Origin: Beroe forskalii
Lineage: Eukaryota > Ctenophora > Nuda > Beroida > Beroidae
DNA length: 64,000 bases
NCBI GenBank assembly: GCA_011033025.1
Contig: WFMF01000444.1
Coordinates: 1-64,000, forward strand
Reading direction: 5' to 3'
The notes under the pieces were generated by a model that had not been told where the DNA came from, searched no databases, and was given only the letters and a program-made list of their open reading frames with translations. Positions 42,366 through 54,512 of the stretch are shown piece by piece; position 1 is the stretch's first letter; the number at the start of each line of letters is the position of its first letter. The translations under genes and the position numbers were made by a program.

Positions 42366-42884
42366 ATCAGCAACTATATCAATACGATTGGCATCCAGGG
42401 AGTTACCTAAACTTTCGTGGCGCTGGAGGCGGAAGTGATGTAAACCCTGTCTTACACTATTTAAAACCGAAAACTCAATGAAAAGACACGCAAATTGCTT
42501 GAAGGTATCAAGATGCTTGTGTTCGTAGGAATAAACAGAAACAGTCTGAATCAGAATCCGAAAGCCGGTCCTTAAAAACTCATGCTAAAAACCAGTTTTA
42601 AACTTGAAACGCGTTTTTGTAAACTTGTTTTATAAGGATAGCATGCTGGACCAAAACCAGTAACTTGAGTCACGCCAATACGCCATGCTCACCCGAGCCT
42701 GACCGATAACTGATAAGCTGAGAAAATGTCAATTTTCATGCCAGAACCGGGGTATTGCAATAAATCACTCCTCAAGTCCCCAGCTCTGATCTCAGCCGCT
42801 AATATCTCTAGCAGGGAAAGTGCAAAAATAAATATATCGTACTTTTACACAATAATTCGGTCCCTACAACTCGCCCGAAGCTCA

Positions 42885-43490
42885 TTACATAGGCCCAAGA
42901 AAGGTTTTTAAATAATAGCGGAATCCCATAGTGACTGGATCGTCCCTCACAGTCCCATCTCTGCTGACTTGTGTTCTCGGTCCGTTCCTCCATTCTAGGT
43001 CATTGAAAATGTCCGTTTGTAACAAACGGACACGTCGTCCGATCCTCGTCACAATCTCTTGGAGACCCTTGATGACTTCATCTATCTTGTTCTTCATATA
43101 AGAAGCGATACCTCGACAGGTCCAGGAAGCTTGGAGAATGGTACTATCCGAGAGTACCGCCTTCGATTGTACTGGTTCGATGTCCCAGGTCCCTCTGTGT
43201 CCGGTCTTCCACCTGCTGAGCCCCCACCTCGCTGAGCCCCCACCTGAAGCAGCGCATCATTCGGTCCTCCTTGGCGAGAGTTCTCGCTCTGATTCGGCGC
43301 CTTGTGGAGCACTTCTCCACTATCTCTTGGAGAGCTCTGATAACTTCGTCTATGAGTCAAGTGTGTCAGCTCCTCTGCCTTCTACATGCGGAGTAAGTAA
43401 ATCATCTTGGTTCTTTGGTCTGGAAGACTCTTCCAGGCTCCTAGGAAGAGAAAAAGCCTATATCATATCCAATATATTATTATATTGGAA
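42885..43490 (-). pseudogene. further minus-strand coding relic of the composite repeat
   Basis: Two overlapping open stretches read ALLQVGAQRGGGSAGGRPDT and, downstream, MKNKIDEVIKGLQEIVTR. The segment ending IDEVIKGLQEIV is internally duplicated: a similar sequence lies near 43310-43350. A 21-bp perfect palindrome (GTCCGTTTGT-A-ACAAACGGAC) sits near 43010. The same region recurs at 63530-64000. Function unknown. Confidence 0.35.
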
Positions 43491-43500
43491 ATGATCTTAA

Positions 43501-44970
43501 TATCAAATAATCCATAGAATTTGTAATCTTTTGTTATATCGAGGACTGTCAGTAAGTACGATTTATAATTTTAAATTAAATACTAAAATTAAATATACTT
43601 TTGTTGAATAAACATTATATTTAACTGAAATTATTCTCCAAACTCATTCACTGTCGAGCACCTTCTCCTCGAAATCTTTACCTTTCCATTGAACTTCGAT
43701 TTTCACGCTTGGGAACTTCACCTCTATCGTCGTACTCCATGCCACTTTCAAGGTATTTGTGCTGTCTGGGACAACAATCACAGCGACTGGCTGCATCTGT
43801 CTGAATGTCCTTCATCTCCATTACATTTTGATGAACTCTGCCTTCAGCATCTTCCGAGCCCTTTTGACAGCACCTTCTGTTTAAAATATGCAACCTTCCT
43901 TTGCACAATTTTCCGGCTGGAAACTCCTGCACCTCCATCTTCTTGCTCCAAGTCACTTTGATGTTTTTCATTCCATCCAACATTTTGTGCCTGGTGAAAA
44001 CGGTGCAATGTACTTTTTACCTTTTCTTTTCGACTCCCGCCCATTCAGCAGTGTACCTTTTCACAGGGTATGAGATGGGAATTTAGTACTTACAATTATT
44101 AAGGACTGTGAACGTCTCAGTAAGTCAGTAAGAGATCACAGTTATATGATAGATATCTTTATTACCTTTGAGTACAATATGCCAAGCATTGCACTCATCA
44201 AATGTCCGAAGATACATTCTACTGTCATTATACGTAGATTCAACCATGGATCCCTTGGTTTTTCGATTTGGTGTTCTCAGGGGGAAGACAAAGCCTATAT
44301 ATTGGAAATGCCGCCCATTTAAAATAATCCATAGGATATAATGTAATTATTAGGTATATGGAATGAATTAAATTGTTGAATATAAACATTTTCATAAACT
44401 TAACACATTATTTTGGGACAATTCCTTCTTTAAAACAGTACCTATTATAGTATCTTGCCACAATTATTTATCTGCTGTCCCAAAATTTGTCTTCTTTCCG
44501 TGAGAGCCAGTACGCCGCCAAATACAGTGTATGTATTTTTTTTAATAGAATTTTTAATCAGTTATTCCATCGAGGACTATCGATTTCCAATTCTAATTAA
44601 AATGTAACTTAAATTAAATATCATTTTTATTTGTTGAATAAGCATATAATTTGTGTAAATTATTCCGCGGACTCATAAAATGGAGCTTTGCACTTTTCCC
44701 CTTGATCCGGAAGATCATAAGGACCTTTCAGCTGCTGGTAAGGGGAAGGTGCAACTGCAGCTAATTGCTTCTTTTGAGCATGCGGAATTGTCGCATTTAC
44801 CTTCGTATATAAGCATGTCTCCTGGCAGTTGATGCTTGTCTCACACACTGTACAGGCGAATTAGGCTTCGTCTATTGGTAATTCACACCCAATTTCAAAC
44901 TCTTATCTGAAATTATACGCGCTGGTCGCTGAGTACAATTGGCATTTTGTGTATGTAATAGAGCAATAAA
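43501..44970. other. repeat debris, no gene recognised
   Basis: Contains a partial copy of the Harbinger-like fragment (44160-44240) and several short ORFs in conflicting frames. No supported gene. Confidence 0.4.
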
Positions 44971-45145
44971 ATACATAGACACGGTGCGCGAAGGGATCTA
45001 TTTCAGATAGAACCCGCGTAGCGGGTTCTATCTGATAGAATGATACGAGTGCGCGCAGCGCACGAGTTTTCATTCTTTGTGTAATCCCGAGACGAAGTCG
45101 AGGGATTACACCTAAATAGACTCTGAGAGCACCGTGTCTATGTAT
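44971..45145. repeat. triple-hairpin element with perfect 17-bp terminal inverted repeats
   Basis: ATACATAGACACGGTGC (44971-44987) is exactly inverted at 45129-45145. Between them lie three hairpins: AGATAGAACCCGC/GCGGGTTCTATCT (45006-45034), GTGCGC/GCGCAC inside AGAATGA...TCATTCT (about 45036-45076), and TGTAATCCC/GGGATTACA (about 45079-45110) with loop gagacgaagtcga. Same design as the elements at 5549 and 60560, with different stem sequences. Confidence 0.85.
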
Positions 45146-45639
45146 TATAGATGAGTCCGGGTTATTGCATGAGAGTCAAAAAAGTAAAAACACAACTAAT
45201 TGAAGTATAACTGGTAACACAATTGGCAGAACAAGCATTTCAGATTTTCAAGAGATTCAGTGCTTTGATTGGTTGATTTGAAACTTTGCAGAATTGAATT
45301 GATGATGACAGGAGAAGGATGGTTCATGAACAGAAATAATTGATAATTGTATGAGTTAAACAGGAGTATGTTTCAAAGAGTACTTTTGTACGATTACAAA
45401 TGCAACAACAAAAACAATATCAATCAAAGAATCGATACAACTACAACAATCTCAACGATTAAGGTCATTACGATAATCTGCTGCAGGAGCATGCAAAAGG
45501 CCAAAAGAGGTAAATGGACTTTTTCTCGCCGTGCAAACAAGTACTCAAGTAAAGCAGAGCCAGAAAGGCGAAACGAAACAGTGCAGAAACTGCGAATGAT
45601 AGAATGAGAAACCGTTTGCTGAAGGATATTCCTCCGAAA

Positions 45640-45760
45640 CCAGTGGCACGTGCGCGCGCAACACGTGACCTTGATTTGGTACAGTAACAGTGGCACGTGT
45701 GCGAGTCACGTGGGACGGTAATTACATGTTTAGAGAGATTCTCGCGGGAACGAAACATTT
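45640..45760. promoter_or_regulatory. E-box cluster, possible CpG-rich promoter
   Basis: Four CACGTG hexamers lie within 66 bp (45647, 45662, 45694, 45707), arranged as two pairs. They are followed by TTCTCGCGGGAA (E2F-like palindromic core) near 45739. The segment is CpG-rich against an AT-rich background. E-boxes of this kind bind bHLH-Zip factors (USF, Myc, MiT/TFE). No adjacent gene start could be identified, so the assignment is tentative. Confidence 0.4.
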
Positions 45761-46949
45761 GGTATACATTTGGTATACATGTTGCTAGTAAAAGTGCGTG
45801 TTGTTTGAGAGGAGTACAATACACTGAAACTATGTGATAGAGACAGTGAATGTATTTGATAGAGGGATTCTGCCAGCGTGTCTATCGCTCTATTTTTTAT
45901 CCCCTCCCGCTGGCTAAATCCTCCCGCAATAACCCGGACGAATCTATAATGGATTAGAAAATGTAAATCTCCCCAAATGTTCCCCATTTAACCCTATCAA
46001 AACCGATTATATCTTTAATTAAAACAGCATCGACGCTTAGAAATTCAGCTGTATCGCCGATCTTGATAATGTTTCTGCAAAGTTTTTGAAGTTGGGATAA
46101 ATGTTTATGAGCAAGACGAAGAAATTCTTCTGAATTATTGTTCCGATCACTACATAAAATCACGTATATTACATTTATTAAGCCCTGAATCGCTTTTCAT
46201 TGTCTAGTAGTGGTGTTTATCGTCACTCGGACTTCGTTTAATTCTTCACCTCTTTGGATTTTCTTGGACAGCAGCGTGCTGTGCCATTTCCGTGCATAGT
46301 TATTGTACGGTCTTCAATTCACAACCCGTCGCAATGAAATATTGCGACATTGCTTATTATAGGTGAGATAGGATGGCCGTCTACTCGGCCATCATTTACT
46401 CGGCCATGATTCGTTGAACTTCATCGTTGTAATTTTTCCAGTTTTTGGTATTTAGGTATTTAACCCATTTCCAACGTCAAGTCCCATTCCGTCTCATTAG
46501 TGATAACCCTTATATTATCTGGGTTTTATGACGTTCTTAGGCCATCGTTCTATCAATTGACCTGCTCCTCTCAGTCACGGTTCTTCAAAACACTATACTG
46601 TAGCGAAAAGAACAAAACAAATTAGTTTGTTTATTTGACATCTTGTCATAGTGAATTTGGTTTGTGTCCTAAAGAGAACCTAACAAATCCTCCATATTTA
46701 TCATTGATGGTGACTGCTTCTATAAATTTTCCCTCATTTTCGAATTTTCTGGACGATATGAGGATGAAAATTGAACATCATTATATCCTACTGGAACAGG
46801 GATATATGGTGGATGTACAACATAAAAAAAAAATCTGAATACAGTCAATATCAATAAATTATTTAAGGAGGCATAATTCAATAAATAATAATCAATAACA
46901 ATAAATAATAAAACAATAGAATGTTAATAAAACAATAGAATGTTATATT
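45761..46949. other. no recognised gene
   Basis: AT-rich non-coding sequence. A direct repeat TTTGGTATACA occurs twice near 45760. Confidence 0.4.
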
Positions 46950-47213
46950 TTACACCATTTCAACCAAACAATATAAATACAAACAGAAAAACTGTCTCCT
47001 ATTCCCCCATGTAATTTGGAGGCAGCTACTCGGCACTACGGCCGTAGGGATGTCCGTGTAGTCATTTTCCACCACCACCTCCGCTTCATAGCGGCGGAGT
47101 AGCTCTTGTAGCCCCGCTACCCTCTCCTTTAACTCTGAGATTGCCCGGTCCTTCCTCTCCAACCGCAGCAAAGCCTCTCGCAGATCCGGCAATGCCCTGG
47201 TTGCAAGGACTGA
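46950..47213 (-). CDS. possible coiled-coil exon, minus strand
   Basis: Downstream of an acceptor-like TTGTCAG on the minus strand (about 47209-47215) comes an open, GC-rich stretch. It encodes heptad-like LREALLRLERKDRAISELKE and VAGLQELLRRYEAEV, then NDYTDIPTAVV. GC content and codon use contrast with the surroundings, which suggests a genuine exon. The pattern recalls the N-terminal leucine zipper of cGMP-dependent protein kinases, but no kinase or cyclic-nucleotide domain is seen, so I do not name it. The exon end is uncertain; the last about 20 codons look like intron. Confidence 0.4.
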   Translation of the reverse strand, partial: SVLATRALPDLREALLRLERKDRAISELKERVAGLQELLRRYEAEVVVENDYTDIPTAVVPSSCLQITWGNRRQFFCLYLYCLVEMV

Positions 47214-47216
47214 CAA

Positions 47217-48599
47217 TTGACATGTTCAGTAGACTTTCAATCTCATATTTTCATCTACCGGGGTCGTTACAATGTATAGTTTCAATGTGATGGTGACTTG
47301 ACAGTGTCACTGTCCAAATCAGTTCAAAACTTATGATTACTCATCATCATTGATTATATATTATTTTTTACAATAACATAATACACAAGTTTTGAAGAGA
47401 GTTTACTGATTCCTCCATCTGCCTCGATGAATTTTCTCGCTACACGAAGTGTCATCCTTTAAGCGCGGTTGTCCAATGAATAAGGAGTTGGGTGTAATGA
47501 TGCGAACTTACACACTCCTGCTCCTTGGAGCATTGAAAGTGAAGAGGAGTGAAGTATATGTGCTATGTGTTTTTTCTGAAAATTTTATAGAGATTACATT
47601 TTCATAAACTTAAGATTCAAAATCTGCCCCTCACAAACCCCCTCGCTACACGAAGTAATGAAACAGTGTTTGCCATCCTTTAAGCTCCTATCACACTGGA
47701 ATAAGAAAATTTTTTTGTCGTGGACACTGTACACTTACTCTTATTAACTCTGCATTTTGCTACAGATTTTAATTTTTCTGTCTCGCAGTCTGAACTGTGA
47801 AGTCCACTGACCCGTACCGAGGATTTCACACTCCACCTTTGCTTCTTTATGTTAATAGGCAACTATTCAATTGTTTCCGCTGCCTTCTGGAGGTGCCCTG
47901 CGACATTTCCGACGAACTCCCTGTGTGCAGGAGACTCTGACTCCTTCCTAATGATACCGTTATTGTGCGTGGAACCTTGTTTTTCTTGGACTTTGAGGAC
48001 GCGTTCTCCTGCTGTGATGTCAAGGCCTGGCACAGATCTGAAGTCAGAAGTGGTTTAAACTGGCTCTGGTGGACTTTTGCTACCTTAAATTATGTGCGGA
48101 GATATCTACTCAAGACGGGTCTATATCTTCATTTATATCATGTAAAGTATATAAATGAACTGCTGAACTCTTGTACTTTGTCTTATATCTGCAACATGAA
48201 GCATATCTCATGACTATTATGATAATATTCATTGAGCTGTATAACAGATTTATATAATTTCTTACCATGACAGTGTTATAGTCTGCTACATAATACTATG
48301 CCTCCTGTATACGTCTCCTATGATGTCTGGGGCACTTATTGCTACAAACCTGCGTGGGCATTTGCCATTTCTTGCTCTTGGTAAGTATGTCTTTCTCTCC
48401 ACATAGAATCTGTTAAATGTCAGGTTATCCCTTTTCTGGTTTTCCCAAGGCCCCATTTGAAGTAAGTCCAGCCTAGCTATGAGTCAGTATCTGTGAAACA
48501 GAGCTTAGATTCTGGAAAGTTCCTCTTCACCACCTGATAGTGAAATTTGTACATTAGCAATTTTGACAGTTCAAGCACCGTGAATCCAACATGGATTGG
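47217..48599. other. no recognised gene
   Basis: Mixed sequence with short ORFs in competing frames (e.g. near 47680-47862 minus and 47849-48213 plus). None resembles a known protein. Confidence 0.4.
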
Positions 48600-50100
48600 C
48601 TTGTCTAAACAAAGAGTTGTCACTGCTAGCTTTGTGGTCGCACCACACCCTCATCAAAAAATTCAAACCTCGATAAGGGACCATGGCAAACTGCTATCTT
48701 TTTGATATTCCTAATGCCTTTTATTTTCAGTGGCAAACCATCATGATGGGAACCCGCGTAGAATCTTTTCCATTACTTTAATTTCAATACAATATATTGT
48801 TATATTCCTGCACTGATAAATTCATACCTGGAGATGTCTCTGAATCCTGTGTGGAATAGACAACTCGTGGTGTCTCTGGAAGTTCTTAGAATCACTGTTC
48901 AGTAGGAGTTGATTTTATAAAAACGCTTTATAGAGAATCTATCGACAATATCACAAAGGCCAAAGCAAGCACAGTTATCCCACGAAATGTTGTTCGGAAT
49001 TAAAGAACCAGCAATGGATAATTCATTTTTATTGAGAGACTAGCACCAGTCGAGAAGGGCCATGGCATACCGTGATCTCATTAAAACTAATGCCTTTGAT
49101 TTAAATCCATTCCTTCTTCCAGTGGAAACCAACCATGATGCCATTCAGCACATATTTTGGGAGTGGTTTATGGCAATGTATTCGATTACAATACAGATGA
49201 CAATTATAGAATTTGTGCTTGAAGATTTTTGACGGAGAACTTTCTGGTTTTCTCTGCTTCTTTCATAACTTATGAAGTCCTCCTTTATATTTTAATCTAT
49301 ACCAATCTATGTTTTGCGTCAATAGCACCAAAAGCATCAGGGTAACTGTAAGTTTCATATGTCTTGTCTCTGACTCTGGGCAGACAACAGTGTCAGTAAT
49401 GTTAGGATCAATAACCTTCTTCGTCTGACAATATGCCTAAACACGATTTCCTCTGAACCTAATTGATACTATGGTACTTTCTGCTGATTATACATTGTTT
49501 TAATATCGGAACAGATAATAACTTTCAGATTTCTGAATCTCAATATTGACTTCGAATAAACAAGTATTTAATTATTATATTATCTTAGATTAAACTGCTT
49601 TTTGATGAAACACAAAGATTCGAATTATATTTAAAGAGGTTTTTCGAGTGCTTTTATTTACGAAGACGGTAAAGAGTTGGTAGAATGGTGAATGACAAAA
49701 TTTCAATTATACTCAGTAATTTATGACAATATTTTGTTTGTTTGACTCCATGGCAACCTCACAATCATAACATTGTATACTCGGAAAACATGTTCTTTTC
49801 CATCACTTTCTCTGATTCGCCCCTTTGAAGATTTCTGACCTCGGCTCCGGATCCTTTCTCTACCACTGCAATGGTGTGACTTCTAATACCTTTCATCCCT
49901 TCTTCCAGTGAAATCACAACAAGATGAAATTCAGTACATATTTGGGAAGTGCAGTGGTATATTATCAAGTGGTATATTATGGCAAATGGCCATGTATTCC
50001 ATAACCAAGTGTGATCTATAGAAAGCTGAATATCGTCTTTTATTAATTCACCCAGCTGAGGAAATTTCTGACCACGGCTCTGTTCCATCCTCTTGATTCC
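48600..50100. repeat. diverged 400-900 bp repeats
   Basis: Similar words recur in the same order near 48680, 49065 and 49870: GG(A/G)CCATGGCA, then TAATGCCTTT, then CTTCCAGTGGAAACC or TTCAGTGGCAAACC, then ATTCAGTACATATTTGGG. They look like old tandem or dispersed copies of one element. Confidence 0.45.
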
Positions 50101-50269
50101 TTAAGTATCGTGCGTTATCTCAATCCTGTGATTGTCTCTACGTGTCCAGAAGTTATATTTAGACGTATATTAATATTTTCAGTCCGCGTCTGAAGCTCTG
50201 GTTTATAAAACGATAACAAATATTAAATAATGATTTGATAATTTAAACAACAACAAAAAACACATCTTC

Positions 50270-50480
50270 ACATCTTTCGGACTCTGCCGAAACTGATCTG
50301 ATAGGGGGTTCTTGGCAGGGGATCTGGAGGGGTGGCTGCCTCGACTGATGGGGAGTGGGGACGTCGGGGACTCTACATATTCTTCCCCAACCATTTGGGC
50401 GTCTGCTATCTCAAACTCGTGTGTTTGCATTTCGAAGAAACCCGGGCCTGGGTTGAATGGGTTAGTTCTGCGATCCGCCG
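50270..50480 (-). CDS. coding-like minus-strand fragment, unknown
   Basis: An open frame upstream and downstream of the Met at about 50430 reads NPFNPGPGFFEMQTHEFEIA, then SPTSPLPISRGSHPSRSPAK. It is Ser/Pro-rich and GC-richer than its surroundings. It may be one exon of a gene or of a mobile element; boundaries are unclear. Confidence 0.3.
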
Positions 50481-50519
50481 ATAGTTATCCCTTTCTCTGT
50501 TGATCTCTTCTATTTGGCG

Positions 50520-51240
50520 CTCTCCATGTCCATGAAGGGATTATCTTCTTCTTAATCTTTTTTATAGAACGTTTAGACGTTTTCTTCCTTTTGATATTTG
50601 GACTTGATACATTTGGAATGTTTTCTCATCCACCTTTTTTTCTGGTGTACCAGTTGGCAGTGACTAGTAAAAACTGTCTCCGTCATTCTCCTTTGGTTGA
50701 ATCATTTAAGAAAGTATACTAAACGGCAATTGTTTCATATATGATCAAAATTAGATATCTTATATATAATTTCGTAAGAGCACGTGAATAATGTATGTCT
50801 GTGCTTCCGTACACAATTAAATTTGAGCTTGCCAAGAAAATATCAAGAGAAACGAACGCAAACGGGAGAAATGAGGTGCCGTTGCTATGGAGATTGGATA
50901 TTTGCGCACGTGCAACATAAGGTAGTTCGTAAAGTTGTGTTAATATTACGTTAGTGATTTGAGCTGTCGAGATGTTGCTTTTAAATGTTGGCGTTTTTTA
51001 ATTTGTAGTTCATGAGGCATGTAGGAACTAGGGCGACCCGCGACAGTTATCGGAAGTTTTGGAAAGTAGGAAGTTATTACTTTATTACGAAAAAAATCTC
51101 TAAAGCGGTAGAGTTCAACGGATGAAATAAATTCGCACTGAACGATGTCCGTACGTCTCGGCGTGTTTCAAAATTAAAAAGAGGTCCACTAAGTTCGATT
51201 CAGAACCCTTCACGTAAACGTAACGGAAAACGAAATTGTT
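50520..51240. other. no recognised gene
   Basis: AT-rich. An X-box-like word GTTGCTATGGAGA lies near 50881, close to a CACGTG at about 50908. These were the only notable signals. Confidence 0.3.
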
Positions 51241-51259
51241 GAACTAATGAAATGAACAA

Positions 51260-51430
51260 AACGTGGCGCGCGCATTTTAATCTTGCGCGCAGCGCAGAAA
51301 CTCTGCGCGCGTCGCAAAGTTATTTCAGATAGAGTAACGAACTTACAAGAGTAAATGCGCGGCGTAAAATCATGAATTTGATTTTGCGCTAAGTCTGACT
51401 CAGCGCGCAAGGCAAGGCCTAAAATCAATC
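51260..51430. repeat. CGCG-rich palindromic repeat
   Basis: Dense GCGCGC words with partial inverted symmetry (TCTTGCGCGCAGCGCAGA, CTCTGCGCGCGTCGCAAAG, AAAATCATGAATTTGATTTT). It resembles the GC-rich hairpin islands elsewhere in the window. Confidence 0.4.
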
Positions 51431-51689
51431 TTTAATTTGTTTCCATTTCTTACGCAGCTTTATTCAGTACGGTATGCAAATGAAGGAAAATAATGATTCA
51501 CGGTAAGACCAGTCAAACAATGTGTGAGTGTTCCTTAATGTCTAGCCACCCTCGCATCGCAACTTTCGTCGTTTGCTTCTTAGACATCAACATTCACCTT
51601 TGCGCCATCAGACGACGCACTTCGGCAACTTCAGTTCCTATCAACCTATATTTTTACTAACTTCATTCTGCTGGCTTTTGGTTTCACCT

Positions 51690-51851
51690 AACCAGATGCT
51701 TACGCGCGCGGCCTTAGGAGGAACGACGCGCAGAATAGGACGCTGGTTTAGGTTAGGGTAAGCTGTTAAAAACTTGGTAAGAATTTGCGAACGAGGCAGC
51801 GCGTAGCGCTGCCGAGTGAGCAATGTAATAGCAGGCCCACCGGGCCTGCTA
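51690..51851. repeat. GC-rich hairpin pair
   Basis: GGCAGCGCG-TA-GCGCTGCC (about 51794-51812) and GCAGGCCC-ACC-GGGCCTGC (about 51832-51850) form two strong hairpins at the end of a CGCG-rich stretch. Confidence 0.55.
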
Positions 51852-51876
51852 GTTTATAATAATATGATAATAACGA

Positions 51877-51938
51877 ATTCTACAAGTAAGAGTCGATTTC
51901 TACAAGTAAGAGTCGATTTCTACAAGTAAGAGTCGTAT
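51877..51938 (+). repeat. three tandem copies of a 20-bp unit
   Basis: TTCTACAAGTAAGAGTCGAT occurs three times head to tail (the last with one change). Each unit contains AAGTAAGA, similar to a 5' splice site. Confidence 0.85.
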
Positions 51939-52149
51939 TCTTGCATGCGCCTTTCTGCCGCACAATGTTTGCACCACGTGGTACAGGGCGCCCCTCAACC
52001 ACCTTTGTGTGCAGTTTTCTGTATATTTGAGTAAAAAAGTCGGAAACCTGTCGTTTTTGATAAATAATACAAGTTTTAACTAATTGTCACGTAGGGAATA
52101 TTTCGCCACTGGGTATATTATTACCTGGTGTAATACAAGAGAATTTTGA

Positions 52150-52216
52150 TAAATGTCATATCAGCCTGGGAGCTGATGATTTTGGAAGTTTTGTGTAGGT
52201 TCGAATCCTACAGTTC
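52150..52216 (+). repeat. tRNA-derived sequence (SINE-like head)
   Basis: A perfect B-box/T-arm, TGTAG-GTTCGAATC-CTACA (B box 52198-52208), is followed by GTTCGCGCCA like a tRNA 3' end. No matching 5' acceptor strand or convincing anticodon arm was found, so this is not called a functional tRNA. Confidence 0.35.
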
Positions 52217-53661
52217 GCGCCAGATGTTTGCGAAGACCCAGAGAACCTCAATGATAGGGTAGAATAAATAGTGTACTATTCAGATTAGATCTAACCAGCT
52301 ACAGGCATAACCTTGAAAATATATATTATAATATAACAACGCATCTTGCGTAGTAAGTATAACACGTGTGATCATGGTCTACTGCTCTGGACCTCGGGCG
52401 TGACGCGACCCTGCCAACAATAAGCTCTGATGTTTGTGTCTGAGATCTAATGTGTGACACCTCGCACTCAGCCAGTCCACTATGTCGTGTATCGAATGGG
52501 TCATCGGAAGGTTGGTATGAAGCTTTATCTCTTGCAGAATGATTCGAAAATCCTCCGTTTAGCATGGAGAAAACGAGTCTACAGGCGAGGGGTATAACAA
52601 TCCCTTTCTTTCTTCGTACCGAATAAATTGTCTCGAATAAAGATTAAAGTTCTTACTATCCCTAATTTCCCTCATACCATTGCGTACTACTTATCGCTAT
52701 TTTTGGGGGCAGCCTGTTATCTCCTCCAAGCACTGCCGAATAAAACGAATACGAGATTGGGTGATCTTCTAAGTGCCTGAAATCCCGGGATGTGAGTAAA
52801 TATTAATCTATTAATGTATACAATCGGTTTATCGGACGTTTTTCGTGCTCCTCTGATTTATGGCAGCACGTCCTAACGTCATATTGATCAGCATAGTTTT
52901 TTCTTCTATATTTTCTGAAAAGTTTTTTGGTTTCTCCTCACATTATCATTTTACATCTTTATTTCCATTTACCATATTGAAGCGGGGTCCTTCTCACCCA
53001 TGCAATGTTGGTACTGCATGCTTCCAGATAAAGGGCGCCATCTACTAGATGTGCATTATGTTTTGGGTTTAATACCTTATTAATAAACATCTTTCGCAGC
53101 CTGAATCTGCGGCTTGTATCCAGCAAAGTCAACACCGGCGAACCTACTGCACCGTAGTGCCAAGCCATCTTTGTTCAGCTACAGGACAAATGTCAGAACA
53201 ATAGCAGCCTTTTGCCTGAATAGTACAAACTGTGATTCAATATTTAAATACCCAGTTTGGAATGAAAAAGTCTTATGGAAGGTTGTATAGGTATGAAAAA
53301 TCACATCAATAGTTATCATCATAAGATCAAACTTTTCAATACAACCATACGAGAAAACAGTTCCATTCAACGTTTAGTGATGATATTAAATACTTTTCAA
53401 ATCTAAAAATAAATGTATTTTTAATGCTCAGTTTTGTCTTCTCTTCCATCAGTTGTACCGTCTTCTAGACTATGATGCTTTATCTTATCATAAACTTTAT
53501 CTTATCATAGGTACACTTTCAATCCCTTAGATCTACAGCTAAATTCTTCACTGTTATTGAGTCTCATTTACTCATTTAAATGTCTACCTACAAATTTAAA
53601 AATCTTTCAGGATCTCAGCCTCCTGATATTATTTGTTGCATACCTTACGAGACATATTTAA
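52217..53661. other. no recognised gene
   Basis: Only short ORFs without resemblance to known proteins; AT-rich. Confidence 0.4.
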
Positions 53662-54512
53662 AAGGTACGAAATTTGGGGATTTTTAGAAAAAAATACCCA
53701 TAATTTCGTACCCCCAAAATTTCGATCCCCAAAATTATTTCCCCCAAATTAGTTAATTGCGGGTTTGTGATTGAACAAACAGTGCAAAAAATATGGAATT
53801 CCCAGACAAATTTCAATAAATATATCAGTGCAAAAGAGTTCAAAATATCTTAAATGCAGTAATTCCAAATAAAACCTTCTACACTCGACTTGATAAAAGG
53901 GACCTTGTACTGGAAATTCTACTGCATCGATCACTTCAGTGATATTGGCCTTTCTGCTATGTGTGCTCATCAGTAAATATCAGAGGTAGCAAATAGGGTT
54001 GTAGATAGGGTTGTTTAAAGCCAAAAAAATGCTTTTTAAGGCATTTCCTTAGATTTATTGTGGTCCCAGCACTGGAGAAAGATATAAAACAGTTTTTCCT
54101 GAAATGGAAAACTTTCTAAACTTGGCCTTTAGACCCCTTTTTACTACCCCTATTAACTACCCTATTGACGAGGTAGGGTAGTAAATACTTAAATAGGGTG
54201 GTAAAAAGGGAGTTTAGCAGGGAATAAACTCTGGAATCATGATTTAAGACTCTTTTACTAGATTTGCAGTAGTCTAAACACTCGAAATAGATAACAAACA
54301 GATTTCCTGATTTCCTATTGACGAGGTCCTATTGACGGAAGAGCACACATACGTGTTTCTGGAGTTCTGATTTATTCCCAAAAGTTACCCTATTTTTTCG
54401 AATTTGAAAAAAGGTGAAACTGAAAGCCGAAAATCCCCTTATTTAATTTGGGAATTTTGAAATTTGGGAGTTTTGATAAAATCTATTTTCGAACCCCAAA
54501 ATTTCATGCTAT
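53662..54512. repeat. possible 850-bp inverted-repeat element
   Basis: The left end TACGAAATTTGGGGATTTTT and the right end, complement of CCCCAAAATTTCATG, share an inverted GAAATTT(T)GGGG word; more copies of the word lie just inside both ends. The interior repeats CTATTGACGAGG (54167, 54317) and AGGGTAGTAAATAC-like words. Ends are not exactly defined. Confidence 0.4.

Larger units (their letters stand above)
39056..43500 (-). mobile_element. composite decayed transposon-like repeat, copy 1
   Basis: This region shares long collinear blocks with two others. 39056-40040 matches 55021-55880, 40420-41020 matches 56800-57330, 41270-42020 matches 57480-58235, 42018-42420 matches 58236-58625 and 62630-63030, and 42420-43360 matches 63030-64000. 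Coding-like segments all read on the minus strand and are listed separately. I infer a former multi-gene DNA transposon on the minus strand, now fragmented by stops and indels. Confidence 0.6.

Noticed and set aside
52150..52216. Functional tRNA gene
   Set aside because: The T-arm and B box are perfect, but no pairing acceptor strand or anticodon arm could be found upstream.
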